DNA of 37,204 bases from Psychromonas sp. (lineage in GTDB: Bacteria > Pseudomonadota > Gammaproteobacteria > Enterobacterales > Psychromonadaceae), in assembly GCA_013619145.1 (NCBI GenBank), contig JABXKR010000148.1, positions 1 to 37,204 of the forward strand. Direction: 5' to 3'. The notes under the pieces are model-generated. The model saw only the letters and a program-made list of their open reading frames with translations. It ran no database searches and had not been told where the DNA came from. Positions 16,471-25,085 of the stretch are shown piece after piece. The position numbers were made by a program, and so were the translations under genes. Position 1 is the stretch's first letter; each line of letters opens with the position of its first letter.

Positions 16471-17727
16471 ATGTTTGCTTTAGTGGATGCGAACTCCTTT
16501 TACTGCAGCGCTGAGCAGGTGTTTCGCCCGGAGTGGCGGGGTAGACCTGTTATTGTTTTATCCAATAATGACGGTTGTATTGTGGCTGCTAATAAGCAGG
16601 CGATTGCAATGGGCATTAAAAAATTTCAACCCTATTTTAAAGCGCGTGAGTTATGTGAAAAACAAGGCATTATTGTTTGCTCCTCCAATTATGAATTGTA
16701 TGCGGATCTTTCCAGTAAAATGATGCAGGTGATCGGCCGTTTTGCACCCGAGCAGCATATCTATTCGATTGATGAATCCTTTTTAGCTTTTGATCAATGC
16801 CGAGCTAGCGTGCCTTGTTTGCTTGAGCATGCGCAGCGTTTGCGAAAAGCAATTTGGAAAGAAACACGTTTACCCGTTTGCGTGGGGCTCGGTGAAACGC
16901 TGACCTTAGCCAAAGTGGCTAACCACGCTGCTAAAAAACTGCCTGAATATCAAGGCGTCTGTTTGCTTGATAATCAGCTGCAAAAGCAGCAGATTTTTAA
17001 GCAGTTAAAGGCGGGTGATGTGTGGGGCATTGGCCGAAAAACCGCTTTGAAACTACAGCAAATGGGCATTTATAATATCGCGCAGTTAGCCGCACTTAAT
17101 CCCCAGCGCTTACCCGCTAATTTTAATGTGGGAATCGAACGTACTATTCGCGAGTTAAATGGTGAAGTATGCCAAAGCTGGGATGCTGCACGCGCAGATA
17201 AACTGCAGATATTTTCAAGCAGAAGTGTGGGAAAACGTATCAATGATCATGATTCGCTGCAGCAGGCATTAGCGAAACACCTTGCTATTGCCACCGCTAA
17301 AGCGCGCTTGCAAGGTTCTTTATGTGGTACGTTAATGGCTTTTGCAAGTAACAGCCCATTTGATAAAACGCCACGTAGTTTTAAATTTATTCATCATTTT
17401 AAACCTGCCACTAATGATACAACTGAGCTGACAAAAATAATCGGTCAGGCATCAAAAACACTGTTTCAAGCTGGTATCCAATATTACAAAATCGGGGTGG
17501 GTTTATTGAATTTAAGCAGTGAAAAAAATCAGCAGTTGGAACTGTTTAATGCCCCCTCTAGTGGCAATAAATGTATGCCTGTGTTGGATCAGATCAATCA
17601 GAAATATGGAACGGATAGTCTGTTTTTAGCCGCCCAGGGTATAGATCAAAAATGGGCTATGCGCCGTGAATTTTTAACCCCGCAATATACCAGCAGATGG
17701 TCAGATATTCCGAAGATCTGTTGTTAA
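16471..17727 (+). CDS. umuC: UmuC, DNA polymerase V catalytic subunit
   Basis: This is a Y-family translesion polymerase of 418 residues (422 in E. coli). The catalytic acidic residues are D6 (FALVDANSF) and D101-E102 (SIDESF), at the same positions as in E. coli. A helix-hairpin-helix follows (VWGIGRKTALKLQQMG), then the little finger and a beta-clamp-binding motif QLELF near residue 350. The C-terminal UmuD-interacting tail (KWAMRREFLTPQYTSRW) is intact. I use ATG 16471; a TTG nine bases upstream is possible but adds residues absent from the family. It is co-transcribed with umuD and SOS-regulated. Confidence 0.95.
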   Translation: MFALVDANSFYCSAEQVFRPEWRGRPVIVLSNNDGCIVAANKQAIAMGIKKFQPYFKARELCEKQGIIVCSSNYELYADLSSKMMQVIGRFAPEQHIYSIDESFLAFDQCRASVPCLLEHAQRLRKAIWKETRLPVCVGLGETLTLAKVANHAAKKLPEYQGVCLLDNQLQKQQIFKQLKAGDVWGIGRKTALKLQQMGIYNIAQLAALNPQRLPANFNVGIERTIRELNGEVCQSWDAARADKLQIFSSRSVGKRINDHDSLQQALAKHLAIATAKARLQGSLCGTLMAFASNSPFDKTPRSFKFIHHFKPATNDTTELTKIIGQASKTLFQAGIQYYKIGVGLLNLSSEKNQQLELFNAPSSGNKCMPVLDQINQKYGTDSLFLAAQGIDQKWAMRREFLTPQYTSRWSDIPKICC

Positions 17728-17834
17728 TGGCGGGGTTAATAAGCACAACCTGTTTTGTAAAGGAATTAACCATTTCACTATGCATGTAAATTTAGTAAAG
17801 TCAGTTTTTAAATTTAATTAATAAGGTCTGTATT

Positions 17835-18305
17835 GTGCCAAAAATTATAATAATCGCCCTGATATTAGTTGTTCTGTTTTTTATTTTCCAACGTTTTACC
17901 AGTAACAAAAATGCACCGCAAAACATTCAAATAGGTGTTGAATTTCTTGCTGCAAATGCACAGCAGGAAGGTGTGCAAAGCACTGAGTCTGGTCTGCAAT
18001 ATAAAGTATTAACAAAAGGTGAAGGCACTGTACATCCAACGGCAAATAGCAATGTTAAAGTGCATTATCACGGTACGTTAATCGACAGCACTGTCTTTGA
18101 TAGTTCAGTGGATCGTGGCGAGCCAATCTCATTTGGCCTGAATCAAGTTATTCCGGGGTGGACTGAAGGTGTGCAGTTGATGGTTGAGGGAGATAAATTC
18201 CGCTTTTATATCCCAAGTAATTTAGCTTACGGAAATCGTGGTGTGGGTAAAATTCCTGCCGGTTCATTACTGATTTTTGATGTTGAATTAATTGCGATAA
18301 ACTAA
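17835..18305 (+). CDS. FKBP-type peptidyl-prolyl isomerase, membrane-anchored
   Basis: This 156-residue protein has one N-terminal transmembrane segment (IIIIALILVVLFFIF, residues 4-18). The FKBP domain spans about residues 53-156, so it is probably tethered to the inner membrane facing the periplasm. Fold hallmarks include GLQYKVLTKGEG, VKVHYHGTLIDSTVFDSS, GWTEGVQLM, and AYGNRGVGKIPAGSLLIFDVEL. It accelerates proline isomerisation in client proteins. It is shorter than FklB or FkpA and lacks their dimerisation arm, leaving the catalytic domain alone. The start is GTG, with AAGG 8 bases upstream. It lies 107 bases after umuC with its own probable promoter and ends at a terminator. Confidence 0.88.
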   Translation: MPKIIIIALILVVLFFIFQRFTSNKNAPQNIQIGVEFLAANAQQEGVQSTESGLQYKVLTKGEGTVHPTANSNVKVHYHGTLIDSTVFDSSVDRGEPISFGLNQVIPGWTEGVQLMVEGDKFRFYIPSNLAYGNRGVGKIPAGSLLIFDVELIAIN

Positions 18306-18316
18306 TATTCAAACTT

Positions 18317-18355
18317 AAAACAGGCCACCAGCTTTAACCTGCTGGTGACTGTTTT
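18317..18355. terminator. Terminator between FKBP gene and sdaA
   Basis: CACCAGC (18326-18332) pairs with GCTGGTG (18341-18347), and AAAACAG / CTGTTTT extends the stem past a small internal loop. It lies between the convergent FKBP and serine dehydratase genes and can act in both directions. Confidence 0.75.
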
Positions 18356-18360
18356 GCGCT

Positions 18361-19734
18361 CTACTCACACGGCGGAGCAAGATGAATTACCGCCAATCCA
18401 CCGAGTGATGTTTCCCGGTATTTTTTATTCATATCCTTACCTGTCTGAAACATGGTATCTATCACTTTATCGAGTGAGATAAGTGACTTACTGTTTCTTT
18501 TAAGTGCCATGCGCGAAGCATTTATTGCTTTGACTGCGCCCATCGCATTACGTTCAATGCAGGGGATTTGCACTAAACCGCCGATCGGATCGCAAGTCAT
18601 ACCAAGTGAGTGTTCCATGGCAATTTCAGCTGCAATACAAATCTGCTCATTACTACCACCACGAATCGCTGTTAACCCAGCGGCAGCCATTGATGATGAA
18701 ACGCCTATTTCACCCTGACAACCGACCTCTGCACCTGAAATAGAGGCATTCTTTTTATAAAGCATGCCAATGGCGGCAGAAACCGCTAAAAAGTCTTTAA
18801 GCTGTTTAGTATCCAGTTCACGAATAAATTTATGGTAATACATTAATACGGCAGGAATAACACCGGCAGCACCATTGGTTGGCGAAGTAACAACTTGTCC
18901 GCCGGCAGCGTTTTCTTCACTGACAGCAAAAGCATATAGATTTACCCAGTCAAGAATGGTCATAGGATCGCTATCAATTGCCTGATTGGCCTGTAGCGTT
19001 TTTAATAATGCAGGCGCGCGACGCACCACATTTAGTCCGCCATCCAGCAAACCTTCGGTCTGCAAACCGCGTTGCAGACATAAAGACATCACTTTCCATA
19101 TCTGATCGGTTTTTTGATCCAACTCTTCTGCCGTGCGAAAAACCAGCTCATTTTTTTGAATTAAAGCGCCGATACTTAAACCTGAAGCATCGGCTTGATT
19201 TAATAAACTTGTCGCCGAATTAAATGCAAAGGGCAGGCTCGTGTTGTCCTGTTCACTTTGAGTATTCTGTAATTGAGATGCAGTTTTAATAAAGCCGCCA
19301 CCAATTGAATAATATATTTCAGTGAATAGCTCTCTGCCTTGCTTATCAAATGCGCTAATGGACATACCATTTTCATGAAGAGGAAGGTTTTCGGAGTGAA
19401 ACTGAATATGCTTTTGCACATCAAAATTAATATTCTGCTTATTTAAAACAGGTAAGGTTAATGTATCTATGCAGTTAGCAAAAAGTTGGTTGGCACTTTT
19501 TGTTTTAATCGTATCGGGTTGAAAACCTAATAAACCTAAGATAACAGCTTTATCTGTGTGGTGGCCTTTGCCCGTTAGCGCTAACGAACCAAACAGATCG
19601 ACCTTTATTTCGTTAACAGATGTTAATTGATTTTTAATCGCTAAAGCAAACTGATAACCCGCAATCATAGGGCCATTAGTATGTGAACTTGACGGGCCAA
19701 TGCCGATTTTATAGATGTCAAAAATGGAGAGCAT
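18361..19734 (-). CDS. sdaA: L-serine ammonia-lyase (serine dehydratase)
   Basis: This enzyme converts L-serine to pyruvate and ammonia with a [4Fe-4S] cluster. The 457-residue protein is the single-chain type (454 in E. coli SdaA). It has the conserved N-terminus [29 protein letters not shown] in the catalytic half, and three cluster cysteines C339 (GCQGEIG), C381 (MTCDPIGG) and C392 (IPCIERN), spaced as in characterised enzymes. AGGA lies about 8 bases before the ATG. Monocistronic. SdaA and SdaB cannot be distinguished; no serine transporter is adjacent. Confidence 0.95.
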   Translation of the reverse strand: MLSIFDIYKIGIGPSSSHTNGPMIAGYQFALAIKNQLTSVNEIKVDLFGSLALTGKGHHTDKAVILGLLGFQPDTIKTKSANQLFANCIDTLTLPVLNKQNINFDVQKHIQFHSENLPLHENGMSISAFDKQGRELFTEIYYSIGGGFIKTASQLQNTQSEQDNTSLPFAFNSATSLLNQADASGLSIGALIQKNELVFRTAEELDQKTDQIWKVMSLCLQRGLQTEGLLDGGLNVVRRAPALLKTLQANQAIDSDPMTILDWVNLYAFAVSEENAAGGQVVTSPTNGAAGVIPAVLMYYHKFIRELDTKQLKDFLAVSAAIGMLYKKNASISGAEVGCQGEIGVSSSMAAAGLTAIRGGSNEQICIAAEIAMEHSLGMTCDPIGGLVQIPCIERNAMGAVKAINASRMALKRNSKSLISLDKVIDTMFQTGKDMNKKYRETSLGGLAVIHLAPPCE

Positions 19735-20039
19735 GGATATTCCTATTTATAATTCACTGATGGCAGGCTGGCGTTTTTATTCATTTTTTACTCTTTAAGG
19801 TGTTATCTGTTCTGGTGAATTGTTGTGATGTTTTTAACTATTGCTTGATCTTGCAAATCACGACCTGCAACTCTGTGCTGGTATCATTTTAGCAGAGAGT
19901 TTTAGCACTAGGTAATAAACAGCTGCTACTGCGATGATTAAAATCACTATGATTGAGGCAGGTACAATTATCTCCTGCAAAGCCTCGCTTTATTAGCTTG
20001 CTGATTTTGCATCTTGAAGTAACATGGGTATATACCTTT
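19735..20039. other. Intergenic region upstream of sdaA
   Basis: These 305 bases lie between sdaA and the LysR gene, both on the minus strand. They should hold the sdaA promoter. The only structure recognised is a half copy of the palindromic repeat at 20002-20034, next to the LysR stop codon. Confidence 0.5.
20002..20034. repeat. Half copy of the palindromic repeat
   Basis: TGATTTTGCATCTTGAAGTA followed by ACATGGGTATATA resembles the loop plus right arm of copies A and B (5713-5770, 6867-6926). The matching left arm is absent, so it cannot form the full hairpin. This looks like a truncated element beside the LysR gene's 3' end. Confidence 0.5.
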
Positions 20040-20945
20040 TTAACACCTAATCTCTGTTTTTCTGGCAATCAACATTTCACGAATAGTTTTTAATGCCTTG
20101 CCTTGATTAACGATTTTCCACGCTAAATATAAAGGCGCAGGCTGGTAATCTTGCTCTATCTGCAATTCAATTAATTCCCCACTGTCTAAATATTTTTGAA
20201 TACGCTGACGCGGTAAAAAACCACAACCGATACCTGCTAATTGCGCGTTAATTTTGTATTCCAGGCTTGGCACATAAAAGTATTTATCTTCACTGATTAC
20301 CGCGTTGGTATTGGCCACCCATTGCCGCGCGGTATCGTGCGCGACGACAGCGCGGTACTTGGCGATCACTTCATGGCTTAATGGTTTCTGATGTCTGTTT
20401 AATGGATGCCCTGGATTGACAACAAAGACAGGATCAAAATCGCAGAGATGTAAGGTTTGAATACCTTTTTGTTTGGGGATTGGATTTGATGCGCCAATGA
20501 TCATATCTATTTTATCATCCACCAAAGATTCCCATGCGCCATTCATTATCTCTTCACTAATATCCATCTCAATATTGGGATGCAGTTTTAAAAAGTCATT
20601 AAATACCGAAAAAATAACATTGCTTTGTAATATTGAGTCAATCGCAATATTTAATTTAGGCTCCCAGCCATTGGCAATGGTTTGGGTTTTTACCGTCAGT
20701 CTCTGCACAGCCTCAAGAATCAATCGTCCCTCTTTAAGCAGGTTTTTTCCGGCGGGGGTTAATACTGAGCGTCTTCCCTGCTTTTGAAAAATGGTGACTT
20801 GTAACTGCTCCTCTAATTTTTGCACTATATAAGAGAGCGCAGAGGGGACCTTATTAAGTAATTCGGCCGCCGACGCATAACTGCCGCGTTTATCGATGGC
20901 ATCAAGTACGGTGATCGCTTCAAGGGTTATAGGCTGCTGTGACAT
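20040..20945 (-). CDS. yhaJ: LysR-type regulator, YhaJ-like
   Basis: This 301-residue LysR regulator has an N-terminal winged helix-turn-helix (LEAITVLDAIDKRGSYASAA, then VPSALSYIVQKLEEQL) very like E. coli YhaJ, followed by a periplasmic-binding-like effector domain. The start ATG 20945 aligns with the family; the frame continues 12 codons upstream without a ribosome binding site. It is divergent from yqjG and pirin, and in E. coli yqjG, yhaJ and the pirin gene yhaK are also neighbours, so the grouping is conserved. YhaJ is linked to responses to aromatic/quinone-type compounds, which fits control of a glutathionyl-hydroquinone reductase. The symbol rests on similarity plus context. Confidence 0.75.
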   Translation of the reverse strand: MSQQPITLEAITVLDAIDKRGSYASAAELLNKVPSALSYIVQKLEEQLQVTIFQKQGRRSVLTPAGKNLLKEGRLILEAVQRLTVKTQTIANGWEPKLNIAIDSILQSNVIFSVFNDFLKLHPNIEMDISEEIMNGAWESLVDDKIDMIIGASNPIPKQKGIQTLHLCDFDPVFVVNPGHPLNRHQKPLSHEVIAKYRAVVAHDTARQWVANTNAVISEDKYFYVPSLEYKINAQLAGIGCGFLPRQRIQKYLDSGELIELQIEQDYQPAPLYLAWKIVNQGKALKTIREMLIARKTEIRC

Positions 20946-20980
20946 CTGAAACTCACTTATGACGGAAAGAAAAATAATCA

Positions 20981-20995
20981 TTCAAATAATTTGAA
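20981..20995. promoter_or_regulatory. LysR-type operator candidate between yhaJ and yqjG
   Basis: TTCAAATAATTTGAA is a perfect 15-base inverted repeat with one central base and contains the LysR T-N11-A motif (20982-20994). It lies 36 bases upstream of the regulator start and 106 bases upstream of yqjG, where autoregulation and divergent activation are usual. A TATACT -10-like box for yqjG lies at 21040-21045. Confidence 0.6.
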
Positions 20996-21101
20996 CATAT
21001 AGCATTAATTTAATGCCTTATTTAAAAATAATCAATTCGTATACTGTAGTTATAGCAAGCGACATTCTAAAAGCAGATGCATAACTTATAAGGTTCATAT
21101 T

Positions 21102-22049
21102 ATGGGATTAATTATAAAGGGTCAGTGGGTTGATCAATGGTATGACACCGCAGACAGTGATGGTGAATTTATCCGCCAGGAAAGCCAGTATCGAAATACA
21201 ATTTCCAATAAAGCGGGCAGTCAATACCAAGTAGAATCCGGGCGTTATCACCTCTATGTATCACTCGCATGCCCATGGGCGCATCGCACACTGATTTTCC
21301 GGCAATTAAAACAGCTACAAGCGCATATATCGGTAAGCATTGTGCTACCGGAAATGTTAGCTGAAGGCTGGTCTTTTTCGAAGCCGGGGGATGAGTTATA
21401 TCAGTTTGCCCATCTGTTTGAGCTGTATTTAAAAGGCGATAAAAATTATCAGGGGCGCGTTACTGTGCCGGTTTTGTGGGATAAAAAAACACAAACCATA
21501 GTTAATAATGAGTCCAGCGATATTATCCGAATTTTTAATAGCGCATTTAATGAATTAACGGGTAATAAGGATGATTATTATCCCGCTGAATTACACTCTG
21601 AAATTGAAAATGTTAATGCACGTATATATAAGGATATTAATAACGGCGTGTACCGAGCAGGTTTTGCCAGCACACAAAAAGCTTATGAAAAAGCCTATTT
21701 ACAACTGTTCAGTACATTAGACTGGTTAGAAGCTCGTTTAGCAAAACAACGTTATTTACTCGCAGATAAAATCAGCGAAGCCGATTGGCGTTTGTTTACC
21801 ACCTTAGTGCGTTTTGATGCGGTATATCACGGTCATTTTAAATGTAATCGTCAAAAACTCAGTGAGTTTACTAATATCAGTGGTTATCTTCGCGACCTGT
21901 ATCAAATGACCGGTATTAAAGAAACGGTCAATATGGATCATATTAAAACCCATTATTACAGCAGCCATACTTCAATCAACCCGACCGGTATTGTGCCGTT
22001 AGGGCCTGATCTGAATTTTGCAGAACCGCATAATCGCGATCATTTATAG
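21102..22049 (+). CDS. yqjG: Glutathionyl-hydroquinone reductase YqjG
   Basis: Xi-class glutathione transferases reduce glutathionyl-hydroquinones to hydroquinones. The 315-residue protein has the thioredoxin-fold N-terminal half with catalytic C57 in the CPWA motif, and the all-helical C-terminal half with the family blocks VNARIYKDINNGVYRAGFA and RFDAVYHGHFKCN. The usual C-terminal GIVPLGP is also present. Length is normal (328 in E. coli). It is followed 24 bases later by the pirin gene, forming a two-gene operon divergent from the YhaJ-like regulator. Confidence 0.93.
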   Translation: MGLIIKGQWVDQWYDTADSDGEFIRQESQYRNTISNKAGSQYQVESGRYHLYVSLACPWAHRTLIFRQLKQLQAHISVSIVLPEMLAEGWSFSKPGDELYQFAHLFELYLKGDKNYQGRVTVPVLWDKKTQTIVNNESSDIIRIFNSAFNELTGNKDDYYPAELHSEIENVNARIYKDINNGVYRAGFASTQKAYEKAYLQLFSTLDWLEARLAKQRYLLADKISEADWRLFTTLVRFDAVYHGHFKCNRQKLSEFTNISGYLRDLYQMTGIKETVNMDHIKTHYYSSHTSINPTGIVPLGPDLNFAEPHNRDHL

Positions 22050-22073
22050 CGGCAAGAGTTTGAGGGGAAGGTG

Positions 22074-22790
22074 ATGATTAAGCATATTAGTTATTTTGAT
22101 CTGGGCACTGCAGATCACGGCTGGTTAAAAAGCCGTTTTCATTTTAGTTTCGCAAATTATTATAATGCCAAGCGGATGGGCTTTGGCAAGTTACGGGGGA
22201 TTAATGATGATCTTATAAAACCGGGTTACGGGTTTGATCCGCATCCGCACAAAAATATGGAAATAATTAGTTATATCCGTAGCGGAGCTATTTCTCATCA
22301 AGATAGTGAAGGCAACAAAGGACAAACAAAAGCGGGTGAAATTCAAGTGATGAGCGCCGGTACGGGAATTATGCATTGTGAATATAATTTAGGTTCATCG
22401 CCTTTAATCCTCTACCAAATTTGGATAGAAACCAATAAGCCTGAAGCGCAGCCTCGATGGGAAACACAAAAATTCCCGCTCAAGCCTGTGACTGAGCACT
22501 TACCTTTGTTAGTTTCAGGGTTTGCCGGTGACAAAGAGAAGGCGTTGTTTATTCATCAGAAAGCGCGGTTTTTTGCAGGCCGTTTAAAGCAGGGCACAGA
22601 AATTAAGCATAAGATTATTGAGCAAGCTTACCTGTTAGCATCACAAGGAGAGTTTGAAATTTCCAGCAAAGAGGTGCAGCAAGCTGTTTACCTTAACCAA
22701 GGAGATGGCGCAGAAGTGACAGATATAGATGTCTTAACGGTAAAGGCATTAACGGACTGCGAGATTGTTTTAATTGATCTGCCGGGTTAA
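22074..22790 (+). CDS. Pirin family protein (YhaK/YhhW-like)
   Basis: Pirins are bicupin metal proteins; bacterial members such as YhhW act as quercetin dioxygenases. The 238-residue protein has the N-terminal cupin with the metal-binding set H58-P-H60 in FDPHPHKNMEI and H102, E104 in GIMHCEYN. The C-terminal cupin is degenerate, as usual. ATG 22074 is preferred over the overlapping GTG because GAGG lies 8 bases upstream. It is co-transcribed with yqjG; the pair suggests handling of quinones or flavonoid-like aromatics. YhaK and YhhW are not distinguished with certainty. Confidence 0.88.
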   Translation: MIKHISYFDLGTADHGWLKSRFHFSFANYYNAKRMGFGKLRGINDDLIKPGYGFDPHPHKNMEIISYIRSGAISHQDSEGNKGQTKAGEIQVMSAGTGIMHCEYNLGSSPLILYQIWIETNKPEAQPRWETQKFPLKPVTEHLPLLVSGFAGDKEKALFIHQKARFFAGRLKQGTEIKHKIIEQAYLLASQGEFEISSKEVQQAVYLNQGDGAEVTDIDVLTVKALTDCEIVLIDLPG

Positions 22791-22809
22791 CCTTGAGGTG
22801 TCTTTATAG

Positions 22810-22844
22810 AAGAAACCCGATAAAACAGCTATCAGGTTTCTTTT
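22810..22844. terminator. Terminator after the pirin gene
   Basis: AAGAAACC-c-GATA and TATC-a-GGTTTCTT form a stem with one mismatch and a 7-base loop, followed by Ts. It separates the convergent pirin and DUF2750 genes and has a pyrimidine-rich tail on both strands. Confidence 0.8.
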
Positions 22845-22858
22845 AGGATGTGCTTTTA

Positions 22859-23263
22859 TTAGCGTTTTTTATGTGCACTTTTTTTAGCTTGTTGTTGCAG
22901 TTCAAAATCAAATTCATCAGGAAAGAAGATCAGACCTTCACTGTTTTGATCCGGAAAAACTACAATCGCTAACTCATCATCTTCTAAACCATGTGTCCAA
23001 CGGTTATGCCATTTTTCCAGTGAAATTGCTTCTGCGTTGCAATGTGACCACTCCTCAGTTGCCCAGGCTTGCGCAAACTCTTTATTTGGCCAAACAGGTA
23101 CACAATCTTCATCCTCAGTATTGAGCATCACACAACCGTGTTCATCAACCAGTAACCAAATTTGTGCATTTTTCACAACTTCTTTGAGCAGATAGGAGTA
23201 ACGCTTCTGCGCATCATATTGTTGAATTGTTTTGATTTGCTGGTCGTCTAATTGGTCACTCAT
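22859..23263 (-). CDS. DUF2750 family protein
   Basis: This 134-residue acidic, soluble protein matches the uncharacterised DUF2750 family. The pattern is RYSYLLKEVVKNAQIWLLVDEHG, then a proline-tryptophan segment (CVPVWPNKEFAQAWATEEW) and a DELAIVVFP strand. A basic tail (KKSAHKKR) ends the protein. No signal peptide or membrane segment. AGGA lies about 9 bases before the ATG. Function is unknown in the family. The ABM-domain gene lies upstream on the same strand but is separated by a hairpin, so the two may be independent. Confidence 0.75.
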   Translation of the reverse strand: MSDQLDDQQIKTIQQYDAQKRYSYLLKEVVKNAQIWLLVDEHGCVMLNTEDEDCVPVWPNKEFAQAWATEEWSHCNAEAISLEKWHNRWTHGLEDDELAIVVFPDQNSEGLIFFPDEFDFELQQQAKKSAHKKR

Positions 23264-23344
23264 AATCGAAGTTCCTGTATGCTGAGAAAATGTGGGATGA
23301 ACAGGATAATTGAAAATATTGGATACGTCTGTTTATTTTTAAGA

Positions 23345-23372
23345 AAGGATAACGATTGTAACCGTTATCCTT
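23345..23372 (-). terminator. Terminator after the ABM-domain gene
   Basis: AAGGATAACG (23345-23354) pairs with CGTTATCCTT (23363-23372) around an 8-base loop. Read on the minus strand the hairpin follows the ABM stop codon by four bases and is followed by a moderately T-rich tract. Confidence 0.65.
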
Positions 23373-23376
23373 ATAA

Positions 23377-23706
23377 TTAGGGCAGCAGTTGCGGTTGTGT
23401 TAGTTCCGTTGCCATTAAGTGATCCAGAATTGGCACCATCACAATGGGATCGTAAGCTTTGCTAATGGCGCAGATCATTTTAATACGAGCTTCTTCATGT
23501 TTGTCTTGTAAATTCTGCGCGCTATAAAAATGCTCTTCACTGATCCATTGACTGTAAGATAACCATTGGTTATTTTTTGTTTTGTGTAAACGAGATCCAA
23601 GTGCCCCATATTTTTCAATATTGCGGTGGATGATTTCAGACCAACCCTCTTTAAAAGATTGTTCATATCCAGGTTTGATTTCCCAACGAAAAAGTACGGC
23701 GATCAT
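23377..23706 (-). CDS. ABM (antibiotic biosynthesis monooxygenase) domain protein
   Basis: This 109-residue protein consists of one dimeric alpha-beta barrel domain of the ABM type. It starts MIAVLFRWEIKPGYEQSFKEGW, with the typical strand-helix opening, and a second strand-helix set follows from about residue 40. Such proteins include quinol monooxygenases, haem-degrading enzymes and many of unknown role; residues for a specific activity are not evident. GGAGG lies 4 bases before the ATG at 23706, while a longer open frame upstream has no ribosome binding site. A palindrome at 23735-23761 lies in its promoter region. Confidence 0.75.
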   Translation of the reverse strand: MIAVLFRWEIKPGYEQSFKEGWSEIIHRNIEKYGALGSRLHKTKNNQWLSYSQWISEEHFYSAQNLQDKHEEARIKMICAISKAYDPIVMVPILDHLMATELTQPQLLP

Positions 23707-23734
23707 AAAACCTCCAAGCTGTGGCTGACAGAGA

Positions 23735-23761
23735 TTTATATCCAAGATACTTGGGTATAAA
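23735..23761. repeat. Short palindrome related to the REP-like family
   Basis: TTTATATCCAAG and CTTGGGTATAAA pair around ATA with one mismatch. The outer bases resemble the ends of the larger repeats (TATACCCAAR...YTTGGGTATA), as if the internal part had been lost. Because it lies 29-55 bases before the ABM start codon it could also be an operator for that gene; I cannot decide between the two. Confidence 0.5.
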
Positions 23762-23875
23762 TAGCATTACTATAAGTTTTTTCGACAATGGCATTTCTGT
23801 CAAGTTAAAGGGAAATAAACGCCTAAATTGTTGTGAATAATATAAAAAATTATGAGCAATCACCGAATTTTGTTA

Positions 23876-25060
23876 TTAAGCATCTCGCGGCAGACCTTTT
23901 TCTATCGCTTTGATCAAGCGCAGGTTAAGACGTTCATTGACGATTGGGATTTGCTTTTTATGCTGTGCCAGTGCCCACTCTATATGCTCATTTAACAGTT
24001 CAGACTCACAACTGGATAGTCTGTTTTTTAAAGCTGCCACCACGGCTTCACTTGACGGGGCATTGCCTAACGCAATCGCGATATTTCGTAACCAACGCTG
24101 ATAACCGATACGGCGGATGGGGGAGCCTTCTGTATTGCTTAAAAATTCAGACTCAGTCCAGCTAAACAGATCCAATAACGGCTGCTTTTCGAGTTGATGG
24201 CGGGCCTGGTAGTCATCTTCTTGGGTGGTATTGGCAAAACGGTTCCAAGGACAAATTAACTGGCAGTCGTCACAGCCATAAATGCGGTTACCAATTGCTT
24301 TTCTAAACTCAACCGGAATTGCGCCTTGCAGTTCGATAGTGAGATAAGAGATACAACGACGGCCATCAACAATATAGGGAGCGACTATCGCCTGGGTCGG
24401 GCAAATTTTTAAACAGGCAACACACTGGCCACATTGATTGTCGACAGCTTGATCAACAGGTAAAGGCAGATCAACCATTAATTCGCCGATAAAAAACCAA
24501 GAACCAGCTTTTGCATCAATTAAAAGTGAGTGTTTGCCTACCCAGCCAAGCCCGGCTTTTTCTGCAAGAGGGCGTTCTAATACCGGCGCGCTATCCACAA
24601 AAGGGCGATATCCAAGCTGACCGACCTGCTGTTCAATTTTTTGTCCTAACTGTTTGAGTCTTTTGCGTAATACTTTGTGGTAATCACGGCCCAATGCGTA
24701 ACGGCTGATATAAGCACTGTTTTTGTCTTTTAAAGTGTGTGCAAATGATGCATTTTCAGGCAGGTAATCCATACGCACAGAAATCACGCGCAGTGTGCCG
24801 GGATGAAGTTCATCCGGGCGTGCTCGTTTCATTCCGTGTTTTTCCATATAGTCCATTTCACCATGGTATTTTTTATCTAACCACTGTTGTAATTGCTCTT
24901 CATGTTGTTTGAGATCGATATCTGCGATACCCACTTCCTGAAAACCTAGAGCTTTGCCCCACAGTTTGATATTTTCAGACAGTGTAACTAAATCGAGTTG
25001 ATCAATTTTTGGATTATTTTTAATTGAAGAGCTTTCAACTATATTTGTAGGACTTGTCAT
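23876..25060 (-). CDS. queG: Epoxyqueuosine reductase QueG
   Basis: QueG is the cobalamin- and Fe-S-dependent enzyme that performs the last step of queuosine synthesis in tRNA. The 394-residue protein carries the two ferredoxin-like [4Fe-4S] sets: C210-x2-C213-x2-C216-x3-C220 (CGQCVACLKICP) and C263, C266, C270 (CDDCQLICPWN), plus C236. The active-site Asp is D156 in FVDSAPVLERPLA. A HEAT-like tRNA-binding tail (about 300-390) is present. I start at ATG 25060; a TTG four codons upstream is possible. It is divergent from nnr with 25 bases between the starts, the same arrangement as in E. coli, so the promoters must overlap the coding starts. Confidence 0.94.
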   Translation of the reverse strand: MTSPTNIVESSSIKNNPKIDQLDLVTLSENIKLWGKALGFQEVGIADIDLKQHEEQLQQWLDKKYHGEMDYMEKHGMKRARPDELHPGTLRVISVRMDYLPENASFAHTLKDKNSAYISRYALGRDYHKVLRKRLKQLGQKIEQQVGQLGYRPFVDSAPVLERPLAEKAGLGWVGKHSLLIDAKAGSWFFIGELMVDLPLPVDQAVDNQCGQCVACLKICPTQAIVAPYIVDGRRCISYLTIELQGAIPVEFRKAIGNRIYGCDDCQLICPWNRFANTTQEDDYQARHQLEKQPLLDLFSWTESEFLSNTEGSPIRRIGYQRWLRNIAIALGNAPSSEAVVAALKNRLSSCESELLNEHIEWALAQHKKQIPIVNERLNLRLIKAIEKGLPRDA

Positions 25061-25085
25061 TTGTACTCTCAATAGGACGATAACT

